DNA of 64,000 nucleotides from Vibrio sp. SNU_ST1 (GCF_030563405.1 NZ_CP130748.1:2542001-2606000); one strand, 5' to 3'; shown: positions 9,234 through 17,753, counted from the stretch's first letter. The notes: a model not told the origin generated them from the letters alone. Made by a program: numbers and translations.

Positions 9234-9737
9234 TTATAAGTCGTTGAACTCTGGGCTGTAAACAATTTTACCAGAATGCCCAGCAAACGCCCCTTCTACC
9301 AACTCAATCGCTTGAAAAGCACCTTCAGGCACGTCCCAAACACAACTCAGGCCAAATTCGCTCGCCGCCTTAAAACCAAAACGACCGTAGTAAGCAGGAT
9401 CACCGAGCACAACACAGGCTGGGTAACCAAAATCTACCAAAGTAGAAAATGCGTCTTCAACCAGTGATTTGGCAATGCCTTGATTACGGAACTCTTCTTT
9501 CACAGCGAGAGGTGCAAGCCCCTGCCAGTTATGATCGTTACCATCAAGAGTAAGAGGGCTAAACATCAGGTGACCAACCACCTCCCCTTCATCAGAACAA
9601 GCCACCAGCGACAGCGTTAAATGGCTATTCTCACGCAAGCTCATAACCAAATTAGCTTCTGCATCCGTTTCAAAAACAGATTTCAATAAACGATCGATGA
9701 CAAGTATATCTGCCGGTGCTTCAGTTCGAATAAGCAT
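9234..9737 (-). CDS. yhbS: GNAT-family N-acetyltransferase (YhbS-like)
   Basis: Predicted acetyltransferase; substrate unknown. The 167 residues (the length of E. coli YhbS) contain EEFRNQGIAKSLVEDA, the acetyl-CoA pyrophosphate loop, and VVLGDPAYYGRFGF, diagnostic of the YhbS subgroup. Its start overlaps the end of ubiT by 17 bp, so the two are co-transcribed. The yhbT-yhbS pair facing yhbU-yhbV is the E. coli arrangement. Whether it contributes to ubiquinone synthesis is not known. Confidence 0.88.
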   Translation of the reverse strand: MLIRTEAPADILVIDRLLKSVFETDAEANLVMSLRENSHLTLSLVACSDEGEVVGHLMFSPLTLDGNDHNWQGLAPLAVKEEFRNQGIAKSLVEDAFSTLVDFGYPACVVLGDPAYYGRFGFKAASEFGLSCVWDVPEGAFQAIELVEGAFAGHSGKIVYSPEFNDL

Positions 9738-10248
9738 TCATTACCTCACTTTGTGTATCTGGGGATTGTACTCCCTTCTGCACAAAATCAGCTAATTGAT
9801 TTAACAAAGTTTTCATAGGAGTCGGCAATAAATCTAAATCGACGCTATCCATCAAATTTTTCACTTCCAAACCTAGCTCGGTATCTCCCTCGATAGACAG
9901 TCGACGTTGGAAGAAAAGCGTATCTGGGTCTTCTTTTCGCCCCGCAATCAACACGAGATCATTTAGGTTGCCACTAAAACTCACATCTTCATTGACCTCT
10001 TGATCTGCGACAATTAGTTGCTCATTTTTGTAGCTAATACACCAACTTAACCCCATATCTTTTATTGAAACTTTAAGCCACTTGTCTTCTAAGAACTCAA
10101 AATCACCATCTTCTAAAGCCTCCTTGAATACATTTTTCAATGCTTCTAATAAGGCTTTTTTTTGTACTGATTTCGGTAATAACTGGACTGGAGATCGCAA
10201 AATTGATGCGGCATTTTGAACTAGTTGAGTGCGTATCTTGTTTATCAC
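9721..10248 (-). CDS. ubiT: Anaerobic ubiquinone biosynthesis accessory factor UbiT (SCP2 domain)
   Basis: SCP2-type lipid carrier required for O2-independent ubiquinone synthesis together with UbiU and UbiV. I place the start at GTG 10248, giving 175 residues, close to E. coli YhbT (174). The frame is open to ATG 10290, but a probable promoter (-10 TATGAT at 10286-10291, +1 near 10279) would leave that ATG untranscribed. GGAT lies upstream of the GTG. The SCP2 domain occupies roughly residues 30-130 (DGDFEFLEDKWLKVSIKDMG region). It is divergent from a GGDEF-EAL gene that separates it from ubiUV. Confidence 0.87.
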   Translation of the reverse strand: MINKIRTQLVQNAASILRSPVQLLPKSVQKKALLEALKNVFKEALEDGDFEFLEDKWLKVSIKDMGLSWCISYKNEQLIVADQEVNEDVSFSGNLNDLVLIAGRKEDPDTLFFQRRLSIEGDTELGLEVKNLMDSVDLDLLPTPMKTLLNQLADFVQKGVQSPDTQSEVMNAYSN

Positions 10249-10278
10249 GTGACTTATCCGTAACTTTGTCAATAATAT

Positions 10279-10327
10279 AGAATGCATCATAGATGATGTT
10301 GAGATCTCAGTTACTGTTATGTATCAA
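10279..10327 (-). promoter_or_regulatory. ubiT promoter with FNR-like site at -41.5
   Basis: On the minus strand TTGAT-ACAT-AACAG (10327-10314) matches the FNR consensus TTGAT-N4-ATCAA with one perfect and one 3/5 half. Its centre (10320.5) is exactly 41.5 bp upstream of the +1 (10279) predicted from -10 TATGAT. That is class II activator geometry. FNR control of ubiT is known in E. coli; here it is inferred. Confidence 0.5.
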
Positions 10328-10345
10328 ATTAATTCAGTTTGATAC
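10321..10345. promoter_or_regulatory. Perfect inverted repeat, candidate operator
   Basis: GTATCAAA-N9-TTTGATAC, a perfect 8-bp palindromic pair in the divergent ubiT / GGDEF-EAL promoter region. It overlaps the FNR-like site. The regulator is unknown. Confidence 0.5.
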
Positions 10346-10454
10346 TCGACCTTTAATATATTGATAATCGCAGTTATAGTAACTCTGGTCATGAAAATCT
10401 CAGCGAATCGCTGCACTCACAAGTAAACATCGATAGCTGAACAAAAAGCAATCA

Positions 10455-12545
10455 ATGTTTATCGATAGTGAATATTCAAGCTCTTGGAGAATTGGTAGTA
10501 CTTTGATGCCTCCCCAGCAACTACAACATTGGTTTACACAGCTTACTGCAAACAGCCCGTTCTTTTTTGCGGTACTTGATGCTCAACATAACTATTTTAT
10601 GGTGAATGAGCGTTACTGTGATATTGCTGGTTTAAGTAAAACAGAGCTTGTAGGCATGAATGACCGCCAAACCTTAGGTGAGCAATTCTATCAACACCTT
10701 AAGCCTTACTATGAGCGTGCATTCAATGGCGAAACGATTGAAGCGGAAATCACCCTAAACGAAACGGCTCTAGATACTAGCCTTCATTTCAGCCTATCTC
10801 CGCTTACCAATGGTCAAAAAACTGAATACATCATCTTTCACGCCTTCGATACATCAGAAAACCAAGTACTCGTCCGTTCTTTAGAAGAATCCGAAGCGAA
10901 ATTCCACAAACTCTCGCACCTGCTCCCAGACGGATTGCTGTTAGTTGAAAACGACTACATTCTGTCTTCGAACCCTGCAGCTGCGCGCTTACTTGGTTTT
11001 AACTCCACCACAGAATTGATTGGCGAAGAGTTAGGCCGCTTATTTATCGATAAACAAACCAAAACAGTCTTTAATAATGACCTCAGCTCCATTATTTCTG
11101 AGTCTGGCTTGGTTTGTTTAACGGGTGCTCGATGTGGCTTTGAACGTAAAGTTCAGTTAAATATCGACTCGACGGTCATTCTTGGAAGCAGTACCCAACT
11201 CGTACTTATTCAAGACGCCCAAGAAACAACAAAACAATACACACCCGCTAACAGTGAAGATGCCTACATCGATACACTGACTAAGCTCTACAACCGACTT
11301 GGGTTTACCAAAAGCCTTGAGCAGTTCATTCTCAACAAGACCCCTGTTGTGATGCTCTACTTAGACATCGATAACTTCAAAAATATCAATGACTCACTTG
11401 GCCACCATATCGGTGATAAAGTGATTAAAGAGGTCGCATCTCGCTTAAAACGACAACTGCCTCGTCAAGCTATTATTGGCCATTTAGGCGGTGATGAATT
11501 TGGTATTATTCTACCTGAGCCTGAACATCCACGAACGCCTGAAATACTCTCTGAAAAGATCATATCTCTGATCAATCAACCCTTCGATCTCCACCATTTT
11601 AGCAAGCGTTTAGCCTGCTCGATTGGTAGTGTGAGCTTTCCTCACGATGGCAGCGACGCACGTATCTTGCTACAAAATGCTGACACCGCAATGTATGAAG
11701 CTAAGGATCGTGGACGCAACCGCCTGATCAAGTTCAACGAACAGATGAACAAAGAAGCACGAATGCGACTGTGGCTTGAGATAGAATTGCAAAAAGCACT
11801 GCAACAGAACGGGCTTGAAGTTTGGTACCAACCCAAAGTAAATGCGCGTGACTTCACCATTAACGGAGCAGAAGCTCTGGTACGTTGGAAGCACCCTGTA
11901 GAAGGTTATATTAGTCCTGCAGCATTTATCCCAGTAGCGGAACGAGCAGGCCTTATTGAACAACTTGGTCGTGTGGTCATGCGCGAAGTATTTGCCACAG
12001 TGAAACGGTGGAAGATGCAGGGTATTTTACCTGGCCGCGTCGCGATCAACCTTTCACCAGAGCAGTTCGGTAATCCAAAATTGATTGATTTCATGGAGAA
12101 GTTGCTGCGTTCTACTGAGCTAGATCCAAGTGCAATTACCTTTGAGCTTACAGAAAGTGCCGTAATGAGTGATAGTGAACACACCCTGCAAATGCTAAAC
12201 GCAATTAAGAGACTTGGCTTTGCACTATCCATTGATGATTTTGGTACGGGTTACTCTTCTCTATCTTACCTTGCTCGCTTTCCGATTGATGAACTCAAAA
12301 TTGACCGGGCTTTTATCTCAGATATCGATACCTTACCAAAGCAAATTACCGTAATTGAAAACATCATCAACCTTGGGAAATCTCTCGATTTAACCGTGGT
12401 TGCAGAGGGTGTCGAAACCAGTGAACAAGCAACCCTGCTGTCTAACCTCAACTGCAGTTCAATTCAAGGCTTCCACTTCTATCGCCCTCAACCAAAACAA
12501 GATGTCGAAGAGCTATTTGCCCAAAATCGTCGCCATAAGAACTAA
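10455..12545 (+). CDS. PAS-PAS-GGDEF-EAL cyclic-di-GMP protein
   Basis: Soluble 696-residue protein, with no transmembrane segment or signal peptide, likely making or degrading c-di-GMP. The order is: two PAS-like domains (about residues 30-130 and 150-250), a diguanylate-cyclase domain with intact GGDEF at 345-349, then an EAL domain with EAL at 473-475. The EAL domain keeps the metal/catalytic motifs NLSPEQF, ELTES, DDFGTGYSSL, KIDRAFI and AEGVET. The RxxD inhibitory site before GGDEF is replaced by PRQA, and the usual Arg two residues before GGDEF is His. ATG 10455 has a weak ribosome site; ATG 10506 is an alternative. Which activity dominates cannot be told from sequence. It sits between ubiT and ubiUV. 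Confidence 0.9.
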   Translation: MFIDSEYSSSWRIGSTLMPPQQLQHWFTQLTANSPFFFAVLDAQHNYFMVNERYCDIAGLSKTELVGMNDRQTLGEQFYQHLKPYYERAFNGETIEAEITLNETALDTSLHFSLSPLTNGQKTEYIIFHAFDTSENQVLVRSLEESEAKFHKLSHLLPDGLLLVENDYILSSNPAAARLLGFNSTTELIGEELGRLFIDKQTKTVFNNDLSSIISESGLVCLTGARCGFERKVQLNIDSTVILGSSTQLVLIQDAQETTKQYTPANSEDAYIDTLTKLYNRLGFTKSLEQFILNKTPVVMLYLDIDNFKNINDSLGHHIGDKVIKEVASRLKRQLPRQAIIGHLGGDEFGIILPEPEHPRTPEILSEKIISLINQPFDLHHFSKRLACSIGSVSFPHDGSDARILLQNADTAMYEAKDRGRNRLIKFNEQMNKEARMRLWLEIELQKALQQNGLEVWYQPKVNARDFTINGAEALVRWKHPVEGYISPAAFIPVAERAGLIEQLGRVVMREVFATVKRWKMQGILPGRVAINLSPEQFGNPKLIDFMEKLLRSTELDPSAITFELTESAVMSDSEHTLQMLNAIKRLGFALSIDDFGTGYSSLSYLARFPIDELKIDRAFISDIDTLPKQITVIENIINLGKSLDLTVVAEGVETSEQATLLSNLNCSSIQGFHFYRPQPKQDVEELFAQNRRHKN

Positions 12546-12645
12546 CTAGCCGATTCAAATATCTCACGTTCAAGCCAAGCCAACATGTAAAACGGTCACT
12601 CGTCAGTACCTCAAATGGGGTAAAAGCAGATTTATCCATCTAAAC

Positions 12646-12694
12646 CTGCCTTACATCAATTCCGTCATTCATAATTCTTCATAAAATACTCGCT
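12646..12694 (+). promoter_or_regulatory. ubiUV promoter with FNR-like site at -41.5
   Basis: CTGCC-TTAC-ATCAA (12646-12659) has one perfect FNR half-site and one poor half (2/5). A -10 TAAAAT at 12682-12687 sets +1 near 12694, putting the site centre at -41.5. The same geometry occurs at ubiT. Confidence 0.5.
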
Positions 12695-12722
12695 TCAATT
12701 TTATTCTATTGGTAGTGAGCAA

Positions 12723-13736
12723 ATGGAACTCTTATGCCCAGCGGGTAACTTACCTGCTTTGAAAACCGCTATTGATTGCGGTGCAGATGCTGTCTATATC
12801 GGATTCAAAGACGATACGAATGCCCGACACTTCGCAGGCCTTAACTTTGCGGGTAAAAAGCTCGATCGTGCTGTGCAGTATGTACATGACCGAAACAAGA
12901 AAATTCACGTTGCCTTAAATACTTTTGCTCACCCAAACGGCTTCGAACGCTGGACTAATGCTGTAGATAACGCCGCCGCACTAGGCGTTGATGCGCTGAT
13001 CATCGCTGACATTGCGGTGCTCGAGTACGCTGCAAATAAATATCCAGAACTAGAGCTGCACTTATCAGTACAAGCATCTGCGACCAATGCGGCCGCTATC
13101 GACTTCTACCATAAAAATTTCAACGTTAAGCGTGTCGTACTGCCGCGCGTATTGTCAATTCATCAGGTCAAACAGCTTTCTCGCAACATCACTTCTGACG
13201 TTGACCTTGAAGTATTCGCTTTTGGTAGCTTATGTATCATGGCAGAAGGCCGTTGCTACCTCTCTTCATACATGACGGGTGAATCGCCAAATACGGTTGG
13301 GGCATGTTCTCCAGCAAAATACGTTCGCTGGCAAGAAACGGATGGCGGACTTGAATCTCGCTTGAACGAAATCCTTATCGACAAGTATGAAGCAGGTGAG
13401 AACGCAGGTTACCCAACGCTATGTAAAGGCCGATTTGAAGCAGAAGTAGATGGTGAGCGAAAGCGTTATCACGCACTTGAAGAGCCAACTAGCCTTAACA
13501 CACTATCTATGTTGCCTGAGCTTTTCGCCGCGAATGTTGCTTCTGTGAAGATTGAAGGACGCCAACGTAGCCCTGCTTATGTCGAGCAAGTTACTCGCAC
13601 TTGGCGCGCAGCCATCGATCGCTACTTAGCGAACCCAGAACAATACCAAGTGGAACAAGCTTGGAATGCGACACTGGCGAATGTATCTGAAGGTACACAA
13701 ACCACGCTTGGCGCTTATCACCGTAAATGGCAATAG
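12723..13736 (+). CDS. ubiU: O2-independent ubiquinone biosynthesis protein UbiU (U32 peptidase family)
   Basis: Iron-sulfur protein forming a heterodimer with UbiV that supports the anaerobic hydroxylation steps of ubiquinone synthesis. The 337-residue product has four cysteines at 171, 178, 195 and 234 (LCIMAEGRC, GACSPAK, TLCKGR). These reproduce, shifted uniformly by two, the [4Fe-4S]-ligating Cys169/176/193/232 of E. coli UbiU. The N-terminus MELLCPAGNLPALK is the typical U32 strand. ATG 12723 follows GTGAG. ubiV starts 18 nt after the stop, so the two form an operon. Confidence 0.95.
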   Translation: MELLCPAGNLPALKTAIDCGADAVYIGFKDDTNARHFAGLNFAGKKLDRAVQYVHDRNKKIHVALNTFAHPNGFERWTNAVDNAAALGVDALIIADIAVLEYAANKYPELELHLSVQASATNAAAIDFYHKNFNVKRVVLPRVLSIHQVKQLSRNITSDVDLEVFAFGSLCIMAEGRCYLSSYMTGESPNTVGACSPAKYVRWQETDGGLESRLNEILIDKYEAGENAGYPTLCKGRFEAEVDGERKRYHALEEPTSLNTLSMLPELFAANVASVKIEGRQRSPAYVEQVTRTWRAAIDRYLANPEQYQVEQAWNATLANVSEGTQTTLGAYHRKWQ

Positions 13737-13754
13737 AGCCAAATGGAGAACTCA

Positions 13755-14633
13755 ATGAAATACGCATTAGGCCCTCTACTTTATTTTTGGCCAAAACAAG
13801 ATGTTGAAAGCTTCTATGAACAAGCGAAATCAAGCTCTGCCGACATCATCTACCTCGGTGAAGCGGTGTGCTCAAAGCGCCGTGAGATGAAAGCAAAACA
13901 CTGGATGGACATAGCAAAAGAGCTGTCTGATTCAGGTAAGCAAGTGGTACTTTCAACCATGGCATTGCTAGAAGCCCCAAGCGAAGTCAACATCATGAAG
14001 AAGTACATTGATAACGGTGACTTCGCCATTGAAGCCAATGATGTATCTGCGATTCAACTGGCAAGTGAAAGTAAGGTGCCTTTTGTTGTTGGCCCTGCGG
14101 TGAACACCTACAATGCACGCACTCTGAACCTGTTCTTGAAACAAGGTATGACGCGTTGGTGTATGCCCGTTGAGCTTTCTCGCGAGTGGCTAAGCAACGT
14201 GATGACACAGTGCGAAGAGCTTAATATACGTAATAAGTTCGAAGTAGAAGTGTTTAGCCATGGCTACTTACCTCTAGCTTACTCTGCACGTTGCTTTACA
14301 GCCCGTGCAGAGAACAAAGCCAAAGACGATTGCGAAACCTGCTGCATCAAGTACCCAACAGGCCTGCAGGTCGAAAGCCAAGAAGGCCAATCGGTATTTA
14401 ACCTTAATGGTATCCAGACGCAATCAGGTTACTGTTACAACCTAGTCAATGATCTGCCGAGCATGCACGACCTTGTTGATGTGGTTCGTTTAAGCCCACT
14501 CGGTATCGATACCTTCTCTGAAATTAATAATTTCAGAGCGAACGAGCAAGGTCAAAAACCGATGAAGATTGAAAGCCGCCAGTGCAATGGCTACTGGCAT
14601 CAGCTTGCGGGTTTAGACGTTAAAAACATCTAG
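13755..14633 (+). CDS. ubiV: O2-independent ubiquinone biosynthesis protein UbiV (U32 peptidase family)
   Basis: Partner of UbiU, carrying its own [4Fe-4S] cluster. I prefer ATG 13755 (MKYALGPLLYF) to ATG 13743, because GGAG lies 7 nt before it. This start also places the first ligand at Cys39 (GEAVCSKRR), the E. coli UbiV number. The other ligands fall in YSARCFTARAE and DDCETCCIKYP. The protein has 292 residues. A strong terminator follows. ubiT, the third component, lies on the other side of the GGDEF-EAL gene. Confidence 0.94.
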   Translation: MKYALGPLLYFWPKQDVESFYEQAKSSSADIIYLGEAVCSKRREMKAKHWMDIAKELSDSGKQVVLSTMALLEAPSEVNIMKKYIDNGDFAIEANDVSAIQLASESKVPFVVGPAVNTYNARTLNLFLKQGMTRWCMPVELSREWLSNVMTQCEELNIRNKFEVEVFSHGYLPLAYSARCFTARAENKAKDDCETCCIKYPTGLQVESQEGQSVFNLNGIQTQSGYCYNLVNDLPSMHDLVDVVRLSPLGIDTFSEINNFRANEQGQKPMKIESRQCNGYWHQLAGLDVKNI

Positions 14634-14666
14634 TTTCTAGAGTTAAACCCATCAGCCACAGAGACA

Positions 14667-14694
14667 AAAAGGTCTAGCATTCGCTAGACCTTTT
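14667..14694. terminator. Bidirectional terminator between ubiV and the MATE gene
   Basis: Perfect 12-bp stem AAAAGGTCTAGC / GCTAGACCTTTT with loop ATTC. It serves the convergent ubiUV and MATE transcripts. Confidence 0.92.
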
Positions 14695-14716
14695 AATTCG
14701 ACTTAAGAAATACGAC

Positions 14717-16054
14717 CTATACCGCTGCTGTTTCCATCGGTGAGACATCGAGCTTCTTTACATCTTTGTAGAGCATCACCACCACCACCGCACTTAACGC
14801 GATATTAGACAGTGGGTACGCAACCCAGATCCCCGGCACACCGTATAACTTAGGCATAATGTACAAGAAAGGTAACTGAATAAGCATATTGCCTAGCATG
14901 ACAAACATCGCTTTACTGCCTTTGTTGACCGCCTGATAGTAAGCACCCGCTACCACTAAGAAGCCATCAAGCGCCAGTGCAAACATGTGCAATCGAATAC
15001 CCAACACGGTGTACTCAACTAGCTGAGGTTCATCTGAGTTAAAGACTGACACAAACTCACGTGGGAACGCGTTCAGAAGCAGCACGAACGCCACACCAAT
15101 CAATACCGAACTCATCATCGCAATCTTAAGTAGCTTACGGATATTCGCTTGGTTACGCGCACCATGGTTATAACTCACCAATGGTTGCATGCCGTTGGCG
15201 ATACCTTCAGCCGTGAGATAATAGACCGTCACTATGTAGCCCAAAATAGCGTAAGCACCGATCATCAACTGATCGCCATATTGGGAGAATAACGCATTGT
15301 GCAGCGCGACCATCATCGAACCGTAAGCGTACATAAAGAAGCTTGATGTACCAATGGCAAAGATTTGTGGAATCACATCAAGCTTCAGTCTCAGTTCATT
15401 CCAACTCAAGCGCAGGTTTGCTCGACGTGAGAAGAAGTAAGCTAACCCCAAACCTGTTACTACAAACTGAGCAATCGCGGTTGCCAATGCTGCACCCTTC
15501 AACTCCCAACCAAGCTGAGCAATAAACAGATAATCCAGAGCTATATTGATCACCGCACCGACAATCATCAGTATTGTGGCTAAGTTCGGGCTGTCATCGT
15601 TACGCAGTAAAAACGGCATCGCGATCGAACCTAGCGTGAACACACTCGCGCCAATCAGAATGTGTAAGTATTGCAGGCCAAGTTCATACACTCTCTCTTC
15701 TGCGCCCTGCCAAAGCAAGAAGTTATCAGCAAACAAAAACAGCAATGCAGAAACAATAGGTGTTATCGCCAACAACAAGGTTAAACCTGTTGCTAAGATC
15801 TGCTTAGCGCCTTGAGTATCTTTTTCACCTTGGCGAATCGAGACAAGCGCACCTGTACCTACACCCACCAACATACCAATACCGAGAATCGAACCAATCA
15901 CAGGCCACGCAACATTGATACCTGCAAGTCCATCAGCCCCCACATAGCGGCCAATGAAGATGCCATCCACCACTTGGTACAGGCCATTAACCAACATGGC
16001 AGCCACAGTAGGAATTGTGTATCGCCAAAACTGGCGATTAATTGAGTTACTCAT
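14717..16054 (-). CDS. MATE-family multidrug efflux transporter
   Basis: Inner-membrane antiporter exporting cationic drugs, probably coupled to Na+ or H+. The 445 residues form about 12 hydrophobic segments in two repeats, beginning FWRYTIPTVAAMLVNGLYQVVDGIFIG, which resembles MepA- and VmrA-type MATE proteins. ATG 16054 starts MSNSINRQ. It lies 90 nt downstream of a MarR-type regulator on the same strand. A copy of the palindrome that precedes the regulator gene sits just upstream, so local repression relieved by a ligand is likely. The substrate cannot be told. Confidence 0.9.
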   Translation of the reverse strand: MSNSINRQFWRYTIPTVAAMLVNGLYQVVDGIFIGRYVGADGLAGINVAWPVIGSILGIGMLVGVGTGALVSIRQGEKDTQGAKQILATGLTLLLAITPIVSALLFLFADNFLLWQGAEERVYELGLQYLHILIGASVFTLGSIAMPFLLRNDDSPNLATILMIVGAVINIALDYLFIAQLGWELKGAALATAIAQFVVTGLGLAYFFSRRANLRLSWNELRLKLDVIPQIFAIGTSSFFMYAYGSMMVALHNALFSQYGDQLMIGAYAILGYIVTVYYLTAEGIANGMQPLVSYNHGARNQANIRKLLKIAMMSSVLIGVAFVLLLNAFPREFVSVFNSDEPQLVEYTVLGIRLHMFALALDGFLVVAGAYYQAVNKGSKAMFVMLGNMLIQLPFLYIMPKLYGVPGIWVAYPLSNIALSAVVVVMLYKDVKKLDVSPMETAAV

Positions 16055-16110
16055 TTCTTACTCTACTTTCATCTGTGAGTCGCATATCAACAAGATATGA
16101 CTCGAAAAAT

Positions 16111-16129
16111 TAGTTAACAAGGCTAACTA
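16111..16129. promoter_or_regulatory. MarR-type operator upstream of the MATE gene
   Basis: TAGTTAAC-aag-GCTAACTA, a 19-bp palindrome with one mismatch, 57 nt before the MATE start codon. It is identical at 18 of 19 positions to the palindrome in front of the marR gene. Confidence 0.75.
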
Positions 16130-16143
16130 AATATCTAAATTAT

Positions 16144-16557
16144 TTACTTCAAAGCTTTATTTAATAACAGGTTTAGCTGCTGAGACTCTTGCTCAGACAA
16201 ACGACTTTCCAGTACCTGTGCCATGACCTGATAGATCTTGCTTTCTTCTTCTAAACCCACTTCAGCCTTTTGGGTCAAAACCACCAACTTAGATCTCGCA
16301 TCTTCAAGAGACGGTTTGCGTTCGACAAGGCCTTTTCTCTCAAGCCTTTGAACCATAGTGGTTGCAGAAGGCTTAGTTACTTGCATTTCAATGGCAAGAT
16401 CAGTCAATCGAATTGGTTCTGGAGAAGCCTGAATGACCTTCAAATAGTCATATTCGTTGAAGCTCAATTGGCAGATGGGATCTTCATTCACCTGAGTGCG
16501 CCATATCTTAGAGGCGAAGCGCTCAATCTTTTCTAAATTCTGGTTCAGCATACCCAC
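16144..16557 (-). CDS. MarR-family transcriptional regulator
   Basis: Winged-helix repressor of 137 residues. The DNA-binding core is LTDLAIEMQVTKPSATTMVQRLERKGLVERKPSLEDARSK (written here only as a motif description: helix-turn-helix about residues 50-75, then the wing with the DxRSK signature). Helices at both ends would form the dimer interface. It sits directly upstream of the MATE gene, with an operator-like palindrome before each gene, suggesting autoregulation and control of the pump. ATG 16557; an internal ATG two codons later is also possible. Confidence 0.92.
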   Translation of the reverse strand: MGMLNQNLEKIERFASKIWRTQVNEDPICQLSFNEYDYLKVIQASPEPIRLTDLAIEMQVTKPSATTMVQRLERKGLVERKPSLEDARSKLVVLTQKAEVGLEEESKIYQVMAQVLESRLSEQESQQLNLLLNKALK

Positions 16558-16576
16558 TCAATCAAAGAATAACATT

Positions 16577-16595
16577 TAGTTAGCAAGGCTAACTA
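16577..16595. promoter_or_regulatory. MarR-type operator upstream of marR
   Basis: TAGTTAGC-aag-GCTAACTA, a perfect 19-bp palindrome with 8-bp arms, 20 nt before the marR start codon. It is the better of the two copies. Confidence 0.78.
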
Positions 16596-16662
16596 TTTTA
16601 GTATTGTTTAAATTAAAAGCAATCAAAAATGAGCCCCCCCTGCTTATAAAAAAGGAGCATAA

Positions 16663-16689
16663 AAAAACCGCTGACAGGCAGCGGTTTTT
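16663..16689 (-). terminator. Terminator of nlpI
   Basis: Stem AAAAACCGCTG / CAGCGGTTTTT with loop ACAGG, 20 nt after nlpI. Confidence 0.9.
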
Positions 16690-16708
16690 CGGAATCAAAA
16701 TGTATCTC

Positions 16709-17629
16709 TTACTTAGCTTTAGCTTCTTCGGCCTCAGCCAACTTAACTTTTGCTAAGTGCTCGGCTTTAAGAGTAGTAAATATACGGCTTAGCTCTAAGA
16801 AAGAGTAACGATGCTCTACATATTCATACACATTGAAAGAAACTGACAACTTGTACAGAGAGATCGCATTCGCGTAGTCCCCATTCATGTGGTAACGCTT
16901 AGCAAGGTAGAAATATGTCTCTGTCAGGCGCTGCGCAAGTAACGTGTTGTCACGAGTACCGGTCAAGATCGCCTTAAAAGCCTGCTCTTCAGTAATGTCA
17001 TCAAGCATAATCGCGACTAATACCCAACCCCACTGCTCATCACGGCTCTCGTAACGTTTTTGCAAATCAAGCAGGGCTTGCTCTGGCGTGAGTTCATGCT
17101 GAATGATGTAAAGCCACAGAGCGCTAAACGGATCGCTAGGATCATCGGTGTAGTGCTTCATCATCTCTTCATTGGCTAAGTCATAGCGCTCGCCGTAGTA
17201 GAGTGCGATAGAGCGATTTCTTTCTGCGTAAGAGTTTGCAGGATCAAGCTCTAACGTAGAATCAAAAGATTCATAAGCCGCATCAAACTCCCCTACCTGC
17301 GTAAAGTAAACACCCAAAAGGTTGAAGATATCAGGTTGAGCAGGGTTCAATGAAAGAGATTGGTTGAAGTCGAGACGCGCTAGATCACGCAGGCCAACAC
17401 TGTCGTAATAGTTACCACGTTCAAACAGCATCTTAGCTCGAACTTCATCGTTCAAATCCGGGCGCTGCAATAATTGACTAAGACGTGCAATTTGAACTTC
17501 TTGCTGAACGCTTGGTTGCAGCGGCACAGCCATTGGTGGATAAACCCAGCGTGAGGTGTTATCTGATGTTGTCGCACAACCTGTCAGTACAAGCAGTAAA
17601 CACATACTCGCGGTTTGAAACCATTTCAC
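16709..17629 (-). CDS. nlpI: Outer-membrane lipoprotein NlpI (TPR protein)
   Basis: TPR adaptor lipoprotein; in E. coli it regulates peptidoglycan endopeptidases through the Prc protease. The N-terminus MKWFQTASMCLLLVLTGC ends in a lipobox with the lipidated cysteine at residue 18. Tetratricopeptide repeats follow (for example ERGNYYDSVGLRDLARLDF, LLGVYFTQVGEFDAAYESF). 306 residues, near the 294 of E. coli. It lies immediately downstream of pnp on the same strand, as in enterobacteria, but after a pnp terminator. Confidence 0.95.
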   Translation of the reverse strand: MKWFQTASMCLLLVLTGCATTSDNTSRWVYPPMAVPLQPSVQQEVQIARLSQLLQRPDLNDEVRAKMLFERGNYYDSVGLRDLARLDFNQSLSLNPAQPDIFNLLGVYFTQVGEFDAAYESFDSTLELDPANSYAERNRSIALYYGERYDLANEEMMKHYTDDPSDPFSALWLYIIQHELTPEQALLDLQKRYESRDEQWGWVLVAIMLDDITEEQAFKAILTGTRDNTLLAQRLTETYFYLAKRYHMNGDYANAISLYKLSVSFNVYEYVEHRYSFLELSRIFTTLKAEHLAKVKLAEAEEAKAK

Positions 17630-17654
17630 AAATAATTACTCCTGTTATGACCGC

Positions 17655-17687
17655 AATAAAAAAGGGGAGCGATATGCTCCCCTTTAT
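17655..17687 (-). terminator. Terminator of pnp
   Basis: Stem AAAGGGGAGC / GCTCCCCTTT with loop GATAT and a T-run on the minus strand. Confidence 0.9.
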
Positions 17688-17753
17688 AACATGCTTTTTT
17701 ACCAATGGGTTAGAAATCACTAAAAAGCGATAGTCCCATTAATAGGCTAAGAA

